Positions 21,486 through 34,670 are shown, counted from the first letter of the stretch. The stretch is DNA of 64,000 bases from Sialis fuliginosa (GCA_961205875.1 OY540813.1:22291001-22355000), one strand, 5' to 3'. Notes: generated by a model from the letters alone, not told the origin. Made by a program: numbers and translations.

Positions 21486-24400
21486 CTATCCGATCCCAAT
21501 AAAATAATATAAATAATTGTGAATTTTATTTCTGTTACATCTAATGTTTTTGAATATAATTCACTAGTAAATAGTACTGCATTGTATTTATTTATTAATT
21601 TAACTTCAGGGACGGGACGATACCAGTTGATTTTTTTTATTATTAGTTAGAGACATCTAAACATGTTTTTTTTTTGCTTAATTAGTTTATATTAGATACG
21701 AAAGAAAAAATATTTTTGTTGGAAAATTTTCTAAAATTAATGTTTTCAGAGTTTTTGTAGATACCTAAAAATATCAACTTTATTGGGATCTCTCGTAGAA
21801 GATAATTTAGTGAAATAATGGTAATACAAACTAATTAATTAAGTACATAAAATAAGTGTATTATTTATTATAAAGTGTTATCCAGTCTCATTATTCAAAC
21901 TATAATAGTTTACCAAAGGGCACAAGCTAATCTTCAGTGGGGGTCGCAAATATTCCACGATACCAGTTATGTTTGTAAAATTTACGTTCGCATACGTTTT
22001 TGTTAGTTATAAAATTTCAGATCGAGACTAATGATTTTAGACTACACGAGATTTAAGTAAACTTAAGTTAATATGATCTCTTGTAAAGCTCTGGCAATAA
22101 TTTATGCAATTCCAATAAAAAATAAACTTAAAAAAAATATTGAAACTAAAAAAATGTTTTAATCGTTATTCATATAAGAATTATTTTTAAAACATCCTGT
22201 ATTCGTTTCAAATATATTCCATACGCGTGTTCGTGTGGATATTTGTATGTTTGTCATTGTTTGTGTTATGTATGTACATTTGTACGTGTGTGTGTGTGTG
22301 TGTGTTTGTGTGTGTGCATATTGACTAAGTAACGTACGCTATTAATATAAGATCGTGCCATCTATGATTTAATGAAGGAAGCTAGAATTAAGTGGTCTAA
22401 TTCAATTAATTAGATTGCTCCATTATAATTTGTAGCATTTTCATTACCCCTTAATAAATATACATTAGTCACTATTCTCTTAATCAGCGATGTTAAACTC
22501 TCTTTAATATGTATTATATTTTTTATTTACTTATTTTTATTACTTACTAGCAGTTTTCCTTCGGCTTCACTCGAATGGATAACATTTCTAAAAAAATATA
22601 AAATGTAATACTTTTTGTTAGATAATAATATAAAAAAATATATATTTACAATAATTTTCCAAACTTTATTATATCAAAATAAATAAATAAACATTTCTTG
22701 TTCTTAGTACTTTTTCTCTCAAGTTGGTGGTTTCTGAATTCTTGAAAGTCTTACAACTTCAGTTATTTTGTTAAATATCATAAAATAAGTCAGACGAAAC
22801 AATGTTTCAGACAAAAGTTTTTTTATGCAAAATAAGATTCCGCAATAAAAACATGTATGTACTTAAAAAATAAGTTGACTTTGACGAGGCCTTTTAAACT
22901 CATTCAAATGTGAAACAAATATGATCATGATCACTCAATACATATTCTTAAATCCTGAAACTTTTGTCTCATTTAATATTTTTGACCGTTTCCAGACTTT
23001 TAGGACACACATTTTTACACTCACATAACAACTTTTTTCGCCACGTGTGTTCAAACGATAGGACATTATAAAAAAAAAAACATAATGATTAAGTTATTGA
23101 TCAACCTCCCTATATATATTTTGACACGTGTCTATTGTCCTGATTTTACAACGTATATTCTTTAGGTAATGTAGGAGATTTCTTATTTTTATATATCCAT
23201 ACTATTCCATACAAGTGTGCATTAGATGATAAAAAATGTAAACATGGTAAAAATAAAGTATGTTATAATCCCCAAGTAAGATAATCTTAAAAAATAATCG
23301 CTACTGGGAAGTCATTCACGTCAACGCATGAGTCATAAATAAGAAGAAGTAGAAGCCAAAACGAATAACTCACTTATTTGTTCTTATAAGCTAGAAGTAA
23401 ATAATCTAAATTTAAACTTAGTCAAAATTACTTCTGAATAGTTTCATATATACTATGTTTTTACTGTAGTTTTTCTTAGAAAAAAAAAACATGTCTTCTA
23501 TTATTAATATGCACCTATACATATCTTGATTAAGTAAAAAATTGTACTTTGTACTATTTCCGAATAAAAAATTCTTGAAAGTCTAACTGTGCTGAAAAAT
23601 TGAGTTCAGGAAAAAAAATATTTCAGACAAAAGGTTTTTTTTATTGATTAAAATGTCATAATACAAATATAAGCTTTCATTGAAAAAATAAAGGTTACCC
23701 TTGAAATTAAAAATTAGAGAGTGGCATCTATTGTCTCCCCCAGAACTGACTTACTTTTGTTTGAACAATTTTTCCCTAAATCGTTTTGTTTTTATTTATA
23801 AATTTATTACACTTTAAATAACTCACCCAATATATGAGTCTATCTGAAATAAAGACAACTAAATCCACAAATGCACTTCCGTTCCCTAGTTTTCATTTCT
23901 TAATTAATTTTTTTTTTTATAATGAGTTTGTGTAAAATTTAATGTGATGTACATATTATTTTACCCCCTCTTCCGTCACGTTAAACACCATCCCCTCCAT
24001 TTACTTGGGTACGATGTTATTTAACTATTCCTTAATATAAACAAACAAAAAAATTTGAAACAACCTTTTTAATGTGCAATATTTTGACTATCGTGAATTT
24101 TCCATTCATAATATATTCAAAATTGATGTTCTCTTTACATCTAAAGCTGTCAAATGACATAAGAGTCATTAGGCAACTATATTTATATGTAATTTTAAAA
24201 GTTTATTAATTAGAAAGAATATCACCTGCCTTTGAACTATTTTTGTCACAATAATTTCGATTTTGTAGTTTTTTGATCGTAAAAACAATCGTCAAGATGT
24301 CACAATATCTTTTTATATCGTTTGAGGCGCGGAAATCGACAAATAAAAAATAAAATAAGACATGCAAATAATATTTAGTGCGGCCCTGCTTTAAAAGTGT

Positions 24401-25838
24401 TAGCTCACTCCTGAACATAACTTTAATATTGAAATACCAGCTTTAATATGATAATCAATAATTTTGATCACTTTTACATATTAATTTACATCACAAGTCT
24501 TGCTAATTGTAAGTAATCAAACATTGTGACCACTCCTACAATAATAAAGACCTCATGGTCTAAATATAAAAACCCTTACCGCACTATCAACGGCTAAGTA
24601 CACAAAATAACACAGACCTTAAACTTAAAATTTATGCCTCGATTCATGTAAAACAAAAATAAAAATTGTGTGAGCATAATAAAAGCAACATCATACCTAA
24701 GCAAATATTAGCACTCTGCAGCAACAATAGCTTAATAAATTAACAAAATGTACAAACACTTAACGTGTGGTTTCCAAAATTTCTTCAGAAAAATATACGA
24801 AACTCAGTTAAGTTAAATAATGATTTAAGTTTAATTATAAGCAAAAAAAACATAAAATACGGTGATTCACTATCATTTGTTTTCATTTTAACATGATCTT
24901 ACTTCTTCTCAAAGAGAGATAGAGAGAAATAGATATTATTTTCTTGTTTCTCATGTTATTGTGTATGTATTGCACTCATTTTACCAATATATCTGATCTT
25001 GCTTATCACGATTAGTCAAATAGATTTAACAATATAACTGGAATGATAACTTTAGTGAGAGAACACAGGTTGTTAGATGTAGAAAATAATGAACGGATTT
25101 TACTCCTTTCACTGTTTAACCCTTAAACAAGAACATAAATACAACTCTACTTAAAATTTATACCATTGTGTTTCGAAATAATACTTAAAGTAATATTATT
25201 AATTAATTATTAATTTACAGCCAAACATTAAGCTATATAAAAATAGCATAGTCGTGTATTTAAAAAAATATTAAATAAATAAATTCAATTATTGACAAAA
25301 ATAAAAATAACTAAAAAAGTAGACCATGTATTGAAAAGTTAAGCTAAATACCAACAAATATTTAATGCCTTTTTTCACATATCTGTCTGTTTTTGTTAAC
25401 AATTTGATACTCATCTGTCAAATAAGAATTTCAAAACTCTTATTGCGTATTTCGAGATTAACATGGCAGTTAAAAATATCAGAATGGTGAAAATGGGGGA
25501 GTGTGGGAAGCACAAATGGGAAAAATAAAATGATTTATCGAAGTTTAAACGCATTTTAGTTTTTTTAATAAATAATAATGACTGCCCACAAAATGCATTC
25601 GAATTTACCATTAAACTTTTATTAATTAACAATAAAAAAATTTTTTTTTATATAATTGATAGTAAATAACCTAACCAACCCTATATGTTCATTCAGAATC
25701 CAAAACGACCAAGATTTCGTACCAAAATTAACAAATTGATAAAAATCACATTGAAGTTATATGATTTTAAAAATTATGAAAAACTATATTTTTTAAGTTT
25801 TAATACCGCTGGTACTGTGAATTTACAGTCGCGTTTGT
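21486..25838. other. AT-rich intergenic DNA upstream of the receptor gene
   Basis: No gene recognised. Contains a (GT)n microsatellite near 22,278-22,318. Any promoter or 5' non-coding exon of the receptor gene would lie here or further left, but no convincing core promoter stands out. Confidence 0.4.
22278..22318 (+). repeat. (GT)n microsatellite
   Basis: Alternating gt with one interruption (gtttgtg). Confidence 0.95.
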
Positions 25839-25853
25839 ATGTGTACAGGCACC

Positions 25854-26025
25854 ATGCGAGACGTCGTCAGTATCTTCCAGCGTCACCGACGAAGTGGAAC
25901 CTCGACGACACCCCTAGCTCGTGTTAGTGATGCAACGTCGTTACTGCACCGGCAACAGTCGAAGCGTGCTGCCTCGGAGAGTATTGGATCTAATTCAGCC
26001 ACATGGCTCGGTAGCTGGAGCAACG
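25854..26025 (+). CDS. Diuretic hormone receptor-like GPCR, exon encoding N-terminus
   Basis: A GC-richer island (25850-26025) in AT-rich DNA. The ATG at 25854 has a good context (gcaccATGc). Fifty-seven codons plus one base follow up to a consensus donor, CAACG|gtaagc. The leftover G joins AC of the next exon to make GAC, so intron phase agrees. The encoded segment is Ser/Arg/Thr-rich and polar and has no evident signal peptide, which is unusual for a class B receptor. An upstream exon could supply one: a possible acceptor 'tgtacag' ends at 25848, and an in-frame stop lies at 25818. Its membership in this gene rests on position, phase and composition, not on homology. Confidence 0.6.
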
Positions 26026-27800
26026 GTAAGCCAATTATTATAGTTATTTCATTACTCACTACAAATTTCGAGCCCTTGGCATATTATTAGAGTGATCCTT
26101 CTTATATATTAAAACTCATTTGAGCTAACCGATAAGAAATTTTTTCTAACGTACCTCTAACTTTTTTAGCTTTTTAAGACTTGTAAAATCGGAACACCTT
26201 GACGAGGTGTCTATATCTGTACGTCTGTCTGTCGATATGAATGGCATTTATAATCTCTATAAGAGTAACAGTATTTCTAAATTCTAAAATAGAAACATGT
26301 GTTGCAAAAACTGTTTATCCTGCAATTATAATTTTTTGTGTTTCGTACCGAAATCGGAAAAAGGAACGCTTATGGAATCAACACTGTTTTTCACAGCATT
26401 CTTTCTACTTAACTGGTTGATGAGATTTTGCATAACTACAGTTAATGACAGGCTTATAATATACCTGAGTTATACAATTAAATAATAATAATAGGTCATA
26501 AAGTTTTTAGTAGTTTTTGATAGTGGTACATGGGTTACAATTTTTTTTTAATTCAATCGATACAAGTAGGATATCCAACAATAGGTGACAATTCAAGGAA
26601 TTTTAACATGTCAACTCGTAGAAATATTTATCTCTGAATATTAAGAGAAATCTGAAAAAATGATGCCGTGATCACAAGAAAATTATCAGTACTCGCCGTA
26701 TTTAAAAAATAAGACATTTTTACATTCCCATTACCTATATGTTTGTTTATTTCTGTAGACAATGTAAATACGGATTTAAGCTAAACGACAGTTAGTTGAA
26801 GGGGCATTTAGTTAAACTTGATAATACCGAGCGTTATTGTGTTTTCCTTCGAATAATTTATATGTTAATATATAATTTCTCGTCTCTTACTGTAAATAGT
26901 AACTTTTACAGCCTTATATCTTTATGATAGTATATAATATTTTGCACGTGAATATTATGTGTTATAATTTTTATCTGAAAGCAAGCAATACAGAAAAAAT
27001 AACAGAATACCTACATTTGCATAGAAATAAAGTATTATTTATTATTTTTTGTTTCAATTTACTTCATCAACAAAAATTGGTACAATTGTAATTTTATACC
27101 TACAATTTAAGAAACTTATGAGTGTAGTCACATGGAGTGAAATGGGTAAAATAATGTTTTTTCGCGAATAACTTCAAAACGGCGAGTTTTATTGAAAAAA
27201 TTTTTGCAGCTTGTTTAGAAATTTAATTTGTTTTTTTGTTTTATTCCAACACATTAAAAACTTACGACCGTTAACAGGCTGGTTTGTTTGCGTACAATGC
27301 ATGATCCCCACTGTTTGTCATGGTTCCCGTTTAATTTGCACTACTATTGCACTAATTAATTAATTTTTATATTTTCTACATTTAAATTTACTGCTCTTTA
27401 CGTAAGTACAAAATAGATTTAAATAAACACAATATTTATGAAAAATTCGCATTAAGTTTTGGCAGCCTTCTTACTGACAATAAGACAAAAAAAAACTCCA
27501 TTGAGGAATCCATAGATATGGTACGTTCTTTGTCTAACGAGCTCTGATTGAATGTCGGCGTACATTCACTGTTCATACTTTCTGTACTAAAATCATTGGA
27601 GGCACAATATGATCGTATAATAATATATAATACACTGTGACAATTATATTCTGATACAACTCTTTATCGACGATGTACCGTTATTGGCGTTATTTTAGAA
27701 ACCCATTATTTACCAAAAAACAATTAATAGTACCGTTATGTTATCTAGTATATCATGAAAAACAATTATACAATTTAAATTGGTCTTAATAAAAATTTCG
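26026..27800. other. Receptor intron 1, left part
   Basis: AT-rich with no gene. The phrase 'gttagttgaaggggcatttagttaaactt' (about 26,792) recurs diverged at about 55,904, a small dispersed repeat. Confidence 0.45.
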
Positions 27801-27809
27801 AGAAATTAT

Positions 27810-28370
27810 ATTTAAAAAATAGCTTGGCATGCTTGGACGCTTGTGATGTATTTATATTTTCTGATAAAAAGTTATTTGTTCTGGAAAAATCCCACAACTC
27901 CCAGTATGACAGAGTTTGGTCTGCTAGGATTGAGGACATCCCAGAAGACAAAAAGACACGTTCCAAAAGTCTAGAATGCTACGTCGCTCATGGTTTGGGG
28001 CGCCATCAGCCGAAGAGGCAAATTACCCTTAATTTTTATTGAAAAAGGTGTAAAAATCAATGTGAAATACTATTTGAAGGAAGTATTGCAGTAAAATGTC
28101 ATGTTAAATGCCTAAAATTTATTTGGAGATGATTATTATTGATAATGACAAGATGGAGCCCCCTCCCACACAGCCAACATTATTCAAGCATGGTGTAAGG
28201 ATAATTTGGTTGATTTTTTGTTGAAAAATGAAAGGCCGCCAAGCTCTCTCGATTGCAATCCTCCGATTATTTTGAATGGTCATATATGTTGTCTAAACTC
28301 CCAGATTACAAATTCTTAAATATGCAGCAATTTAAGAATGTTATCAAAATTTGGCTAATTTTTGACGTTT
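27810..28370 (+). pseudogene. mariner/Tc1-superfamily transposase remnant
   Basis: In pieces it encodes DVFIFSDKKLFVLEKSHNSQ and YDRVWSARIEDIPEDKK, then in another frame MVWGAISRRGKLPLIFIEKG, later QDGAPSHTANIIQAWC and PPSSLDCNP. These are the three catalytic neighbourhoods of an IS630/Tc1/mariner DDE transposase: FSD, QDG, and the xDxNP motif (here SLDCNP). Stops and frameshifts separate them and the N-terminal DNA-binding region is missing. Terminal inverted repeats were not found. It lies in receptor intron 1, same strand, but is unrelated to the receptor. Confidence 0.85.
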
Positions 28371-28689
28371 AGACAAACAAGTTTATTTTTATTTATATTT
28401 AACGTCACTACTATTATATTATATTTTACATATATATTATGTTGTGTAACCATTTGGTCTATTGTTTGTTACAACACATGGGGAGGGGTAAGAGGCCCTG
28501 TCCCCCTACATTTTTGTAACCAGCGGGGAGCCAGATGGTTATTTTATATAATATATTTGTAAAATATATATTATATGTGAATGGTCGTAGTAAAAAACAT
28601 TGCCCCCTCCCCCCAAAAATATCCTAGTTACACCAGTGTAGCGAGGGATCAGTTCCCCTTGCTTCCCACTGGTTACACCGATGTGCTCG

Positions 28690-29040
28690 CTCCTCACTGT
28701 CACGTAAGTCCGTCCATTTTAACAAACGCGTGCCGCTTTTTTCAACCCAAAGTCAACTTGACTTTTACCGAACTGCCGAACTATTTATTTAACTGCCCAT
28801 TTTACCGCTCAAATAATTATTGCACTGGTCATTTATTTAATCTACTGCTCGAGTAGGTTTTTAATTGCCGCTGTAAGATTAAATAACTTACCAAAATCTT
28901 GTATATTACTTGCTACATTTTACTGCCACAATGGATTTAATTACCGCACAAAAAGTTTAATACTGCCCAAATGAACTATTAACTGCCCAATGTAACCGCC
29001 CGAATATTTAAAAAACTGCTCAAATAATTACTTCCCGAAT
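28690..29040. repeat. Degenerate repeats of an ACTGCC(C) motif
   Basis: About a dozen imperfect copies of 'actgcc(c/g)' or 'accgc(t/c)c' followed by A/T-rich spacers of about 13-25 bp ('aactgcccattttaccgctcaaataa', 'ttaactgcccaatgtaaccgcccgaa'). It looks like an old, decayed minisatellite; no coding potential. Confidence 0.45.
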
Positions 29041-29605
29041 AGAATTGTCACGGTGTATAACTGAAATATTTTAAGTTGAATAGTAGAAAAATCAATACTA
29101 CTTTTTATGTTTATAAAATAACTAAATAATAAATATATCGCACTCTATATTGACGATCATGTCAAAAACAATATTTAGACGCTTTTGAAAAGATAATTCG
29201 ATTATTCATTGTCCAATAAGTGCGTCACGGGTCACCCGAGCGTGAACGCGGCAATTGTCGCATTTACCTTTGCACGCCAGAATTGAATATACAAATTTCA
29301 ACTGTGCCATTTGCGTCGCTGATGCTTTGGAGCAATTAAATTTGATCATGCGGAAATGCACGTCCAATGGACACACCATTTATTTATTTATGTATGTACA
29401 TTGTACATCGTTTTTTGTATTTCATAATTTCGCGAAAAACTTAATAACTAAAAAAAAATTATAGGTACCATTTTTCCAGTATAATAATCCGTTTTATAAC
29501 TTAAAACTCATATGGTGGCCACAGAAGTCAATTTTTTCATCAGAAAGAATATTCGTATTAATTTTTATGTGTGTCCGAGATAATCTCGAAAACTATTGGA
29601 CTGAT

Positions 29606-30545
29606 CAAATAAAAATCCCCTAACCATCAAAATTGTAAGAGTTTATACGTGTTTCTAAAGCAATGCTATCATCATCGGAGTCCTAAAGACAATAACTTAA
29701 ATCTAAATAACTACGACTATTTATATACCTTAGAAACTACTGAACCAGAACTTATCCTGGAACGGTAATCATTGTATGCAACACAAACTGGCAGCCTTTA
29801 ATTCAATGGTTTATAGAATATTTAATCTAATCAGGAAACACAGATTGAGATCTAATATAAAAAACATAACAACTCTTAGTTGGAAAGAAGATAAAAAACA
29901 GAAATATGTAAAGATTCCTTATTTTCCTAGATACACTAAAGGTCTTTCAAAAATATTAAAATAGTCTATAGTTCTAATAATAGCATCAAAAATTTGTTAG
30001 GCAACCCTAAAGACAAGGATGAACCTACGGACAAATTAGGAATCTACAAAATAAATTGTAAAGATTGTGATAACTTTTACATTGGTCAGAGTAGAAGAGC
30101 CATCAATGTAAGATTTAAAGAACATATAGCCGATGTAAAACATTTAAGATTAAATAAGTCCAGTGTAGCTACTCATATGAATTCAGGATCTTAATCTATT
30201 TAAAGCGGTTTCTAACAGTAAAGATTTAGATTGCTATAAAAGTATGGAGATTTTCAAAAATAAGGGTATTTAATTCCGACAATGGACCCCTATGGTCCAA
30301 CCTTTTCACCTTATTAAAGTAATGACTCAGACCAACACTGTCAACGATTACCGTATAAGTTCTGGTTCAGTAGTTTCTAAGATATATAAATAGTCGTAGT
30401 TATTTAGATTTAAGTTAGTGTCTTTAGGACTCCGATGATGATAGCATTGCTATTGAAACACGTGTAAGTCTAAACTCTTACAATTTTTATGGTTAGGGGA
30501 TTTGTATTTGATAAGTCATAACCATAGTTTTTGTCTGTTGTTTAT
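29606..30545 (+). mobile_element. 5'-truncated Penelope-like retroelement with inverted flanking repeats
   Basis: Contains the C-terminal end of a Penelope protein (linker and GIY-YIG endonuclease) between two inverted repeats of about 165 bp (about 29,609-29,772 and 30,342-30,506). The 12-mer tattggactgat lies on both sides (29594-29605 and 30546-30557), a plausible target duplication. Restored host sequence across it reads through an older dispersed repeat ('...gaaaactattggactgattttgatgaac'). The reverse transcriptase part is missing. Confidence 0.85.
29776..30300 (+). pseudogene. Penelope GIY-YIG endonuclease fragment
   Basis: The first open piece (29776-29964) gives MQHKLAAFNSMVYRIFNL ... 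KYVKIPYFPRY, the linker between the reverse transcriptase and endonuclease domains in Penelope elements. The second (29994-30194) gives GIYKINCKDCDNFYIGQS followed by RRAINVRFKEH, the GIY-YIG nuclease motif with its Cys pair and conserved Arg/His. After a frameshift and stops come CYKSMEIFKNKGI and a '(D)NGP' type end near 30,290. Stop codons split the frame, so it is inactive. Confidence 0.9.
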
Positions 30546-30662
30546 TATTGGACTGATTTTGATGAACTAACGCGTTCCTCGAAATCTCATACGATCTATA
30601 GGATAATTTCATCACACTATCACTCAAAACATATGAGTGTATAAATTGCAAACCATTTTACC

Positions 30663-30905
30663 CAGTGGCGGGTTACACAGTAGGCACTTTAGACAACTGC
30701 TTAGTTCCTCGAAGTACAGAGGGACCCCATGTTGATGAAAGGGGTCTGAGATATAAATAAAACAAAAATTTCCTCAGATTAAATTACTTGAAGAGCTAAA
30801 AACGGTATTCAGACTTTGTCGCAATTTTTTATTTTTTTTATTTTTTAATGAGGGTCCAAAATATTTATTCAACCTTGAGCCCCCAACTTTCATAACGCGC
30901 CACTG
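30663..30905. mobile_element. hAT-type MITE with perfect 8-bp TSD
   Basis: Starts CAGTGGCGGGTTACAC and ends AACGCGCCACTG. Flanks attttacc at 30655-30662 and 30906-30913 are identical. Non-coding. It sits in the same older repeat that carries the Penelope copy. Confidence 0.92.
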
Positions 30906-31084
30906 ATTTTACCTATAAACTATAAGAGATGTATCAAAATTATTCATGCAAATTTTGCAACTATTTCTACATAAAGGCCACGAGAACATATATCTAACTT
31001 TTTTTCGTTGCTGCAGACATATTTTTATATAAAACGCGGACGTCAAGTAACGGCATAACTACATAAAGTTTTTAGATTTAAATG

Positions 31085-31122
31085 GTACATTTATCACGGA
31101 CCAAGTTGCGAGTAACAGCTAG
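31085..31122 (+). mobile_element. Helitron-like 3' end
   Basis: Ends 'gagtaacagCTAG' followed by T, preceded by 'cacggaccaagttgcg', a decayed version of the usual GC hairpin. The interrupted repeat from about 29,510 to 31,122 may be a single old Helitron with the Penelope copy and the hAT MITE nested in it; the 5' end is not found. Confidence 0.4.
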
Positions 31123-31679
31123 TAATAAATATATATAAACATTATAATAGATATAGATATTCGTTTATAGTTGTTGTCATTTCACTTGAAACTTTTATCT
31201 TTTAATTGGAATGAACAGAAATATTAAAATGAAGCGAATTTTGTTACAGATACCATTCATTTGTTTTATTTAAACTTTATAAAAGGTAGAAGTGCTTTTG
31301 AAAATTAAATTCAACGTTTGAGATTACCCAAGTTCCTACAAGTGTAAACGCGAAGGAACAATGACCGAGCGCAGCGTTGGGTATAGAAGGAAAATAGTCT
31401 TGTTCGTTTGAAAAGATCTTTCTTAATAAATTGACAATTTATAAACGAACCAAAACTTTATAATGTTGTAGTAGTTTTTTTTTGTTACTCTTTTATATAA
31501 AAAAGAACATGCTTAAGCCTCTAAAAAATATTAGGTGTAAAACACGAATTTAAAAAAATATATATCGACAGAGAAATAAAAACTGACTAACTTTTATTTT
31601 CTACAAAAAAGAGTTTATAAAGTTTTCACGCAACATACGTCTCCAGTTATACACACTGAAACATACGGAACGAAAAGTA

Positions 31680-31930
31680 CCCATGTAGGAAATTACAAAG
31701 GGGCACGGTTGGCCCAGACTTGCACCAACGCTAGCCAACACTGAGCCAAAATACAAATGATAACTTCGTTCAAGACTCAGCCAAGGCTTGTCATACCAAG
31801 GCTGGCCCAGAGTTGGCCCAATCTTGGTTAAAGGATAGGTAACCAAACCTCAGTATCTGAAGGTTGACCTAGACTGGGACCAATATCGAAAAAATATTAT
31901 TGAGCCAAGCTTGGATTCATCGTCAAAGCT
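31680..31930. repeat. Degenerate TTGGCCCA-type internal repeats
   Basis: Repeated 'ttggcccag', 'ttggcccaa', 'agccaaggctt', 'gagccaagcttgg' in both orientations within 250 bp. It looks like a small repeat family built from a palindromic 'ttgg(c/g)ccaa' core. It creates a spurious minus-strand open frame at 31601-31846. Confidence 0.45.
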
Positions 31931-32522
31931 GGCATTTCCTATATGGGCATTTGCCTTGACCTGAAACAAAATTAAAAAGTGGAAATTTTGAAACCGAACT
32001 AAACATTTTTTTCTGCTTTCATAAATGATCACATCGTTTCCCCTACCATTTGGATATGAAACAAAATAGTTACAAATAATAAATATTATACAAAAAAAAT
32101 TTTGTTTACAGAATTTTAGAATTTCAGTTTATCTATCAATATTTTATAATATTATATTTTAAGATCTCATAAACTAATTACTTTTAAAGATTACAGCCCG
32201 GTACTGATGATAATGAAATATATTATAAGAAATGAATCTCTTCAATACAACATAATGCTAAAGACACAACCCAGATGTCTTACTGGATTATTGTCGGATT
32301 TACAGAATCATAAAGCGATCTGAAAACTTACCAACTGAATTTAGAAAATATTCTCTTTTATAATAATAAACTTTCGTCTTGTATTATTAAAGTTAATCGT
32401 TGTTAATATTCATCGTTATTTCATATTTCTTAATTAAGGATATACTGTTTTAATTACTTCAAATTATAATTGTGTATTGTGTACAAAAATTAAAATTATT
32501 TAATTTCGGAAATGAATTCTCA

Positions 32523-32710
32523 TCTATACTTTAAAGAAAGAAAGTTTGTGTGTAAGAGTGGGGGGAGGGGTAAGAAATACAAGATCGATTTTGATGAAAC
32601 TTGCAAAAAATATATTTCTTGAAATTTCTAAGTGTCTACTGTAGAGTGTATATTATCATGCTATCGCTCGAAACAGCTGAATAAATGCACAAATAAATCA
32701 AAATAAACGC
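32523..32710 (+). mobile_element. Helitron-like or related repeat, 5' part
   Basis: Begins A|TCTATACTTTAAAGAAAG and contains 'gatcgattttgatgaaactt' and 'catgctatcgctcgaaacagctga'. The last two phrases recur around 30,555-30,640 and 47,300-47,385, showing a dispersed family. The 3' end is not identified. Confidence 0.4.
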
Positions 32711-34670
32711 GTGGATAATTTAACACGTACGTCTGTACATTTACTTAACAGATGTTTTAATACTAATTATATAACCGGAATGCCGGTATTTTTTGTAACT
32801 ATACCGAAAAATAATGACCACGATAGTTATTCGCCAAAAAGACCTAATGCGGCCGTACTACAAAATTTGAGTATTTTTAATCGAATTAAAGTAGCTATGT
32901 AATTATAAATTTTCAGAATGACTTTGTAAAATTGAATAGGCATATTCTCAAAATTAAGAACTTTTGGAAAATATAATGTGTATTTTTTTACTTACATCAT
33001 AGTGATCTTCCTTAAAATATCAATCATAATCAAATTACGACACTAGATTGTAAAAATTTATACATTAACACTTTTAATAAAAGTATAGTCGGTTATCGAA
33101 ACGTTGAGATATATGTATAATAAATTAATTAATTGACCTCCAAATCCACACCCCTTGCCCAATACCCTCTCGGCGATCAATGGCTGGCAGCATGTCCCAC
33201 TAAAACTGGTGAGATAAAAAGGATACTTCACCACTTTTTATAACTCACTATAGTACATTGTATGTGCTCAATTTAAATGCACGTATCTAATTAGCATAAT
33301 ATAAATATATGTAAGTTAGTTTATTCCGGTTTATTTTAAGATAAATCAGACATTATTAGTATAAGTAACCAAAATAACTAGAGGTTCATATGATTAATTA
33401 TGTTGACTTATCTGTTTTGGTACACCTGTGTAGGAACAATATTGTGCAAATATTGTCACTGTCTATCTCTCTGATTATAATAAATCGTAAAGTACAGATG
33501 AGATTTGTTTTAAAGAAATATATTTATCATTTCAAGGATGCATTTTTTGAATCTATTTTTGAAAGAAAGATAAAACAGAAAAATAAAAATACCAAATCTT
33601 GCCATAATTAGTGCTGCACACGTAATTTAAGTAAGTCCCATCTCATCTTGGTCTCGTTTCGTATCAATATTTATATATTTTTTTGTAAAAATTAAAAACA
33701 AACTTTAATATTTTTATAATTAATTATATTTAATTAATTTATGACTTCAGTACCTAAAGTCATAAACTAAAGTCTTAAAACCGAGATTTATAAAAAAATT
33801 GACGTCGTCTCCGTCTCGTCTCGTTAAAATTCAAGTAGTATCGTCTCTTCTGAATCCAAGTCAACCTCGTCTCGTACTCAGACTTGAAACTAGATAAAAG
33901 TATCGTTTCAGCGTGCATCTCTACCTGTAACGCGGTAGTTTTGTATGTATGCATCAAAGTACTAAATATTTCAAATTAATAATGGTGTGAGTATGCAGGT
34001 TTATTTTATAGTAAAAAAAGAATATTTTTATTGATTTATAGTATCTCTTTAGAAGCTCTTATATTACATTTAATATGCTGGTTTGCTGATTAGCCACTTC
34101 ATTTTAACTGTATGTAATTTCGTTTATGAAAATTTCATTGTAATTACGACTAATACAATTTGAAATCAAAATCTATATATGCCTCAAAAACTTTTATGTA
34201 GATAGTAAATATTTTCATTAACTTTTTATGTACAAACCAAAAGTGTAATAAATTATAAAACTTCTATCCCAAAAAAGCACATGCTCGTTTTAGTGGAAAG
34301 CATAATTACCCTAATCCCTCGCATTATAAATGGTGTAATAAATATAAAAGTTTTAATGTTGTTATCTTGAAATTTAATTTCCACGCATATTTATCTAGGC
34401 ACTAAATAAGTAAACAAAAAAATATTTAATAATAACATATTAAACATTATTGATAATAGTCCTTCCGATTTTGATTATATGAAGATTTCGATTTGATTTT
34501 TTTATGTAATTCATAATGTCCACCAGCTGTGTTTATGTTGTGTATACAATGTGTATAATAGTGGAGATTGCTAATGGGCCGATCAACGCAAGATAAAACG
34601 AACGGGGTGGCCATATTACATAGTTGGGAAAATTGATTAACTATATGGCTGCACATAAGACATTTTAGAG
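32711..34670. other. Receptor intron 1, AT-rich, with CGAGAC-family fragments
   Basis: No gene. Around 33,640-33,910 'gtctcgtctcg' and related sequence recurs three times. The same words occur at about 34,680, 43,095, 48,225 and 60,480, so this is a dispersed repeat without defined ends. Confidence 0.4.

Noticed and set aside
28470..28700. Possible hAT MITE ('ccagtgtagcgaggg')
   Set aside because: No matching opposite terminus or TSD could be found.
31601..31846. 81-codon minus-strand frame with repeated 'LGQPW'
   Set aside because: Encoded by the degenerate TTGGCCCA repeats; repetition reflects DNA, not protein.
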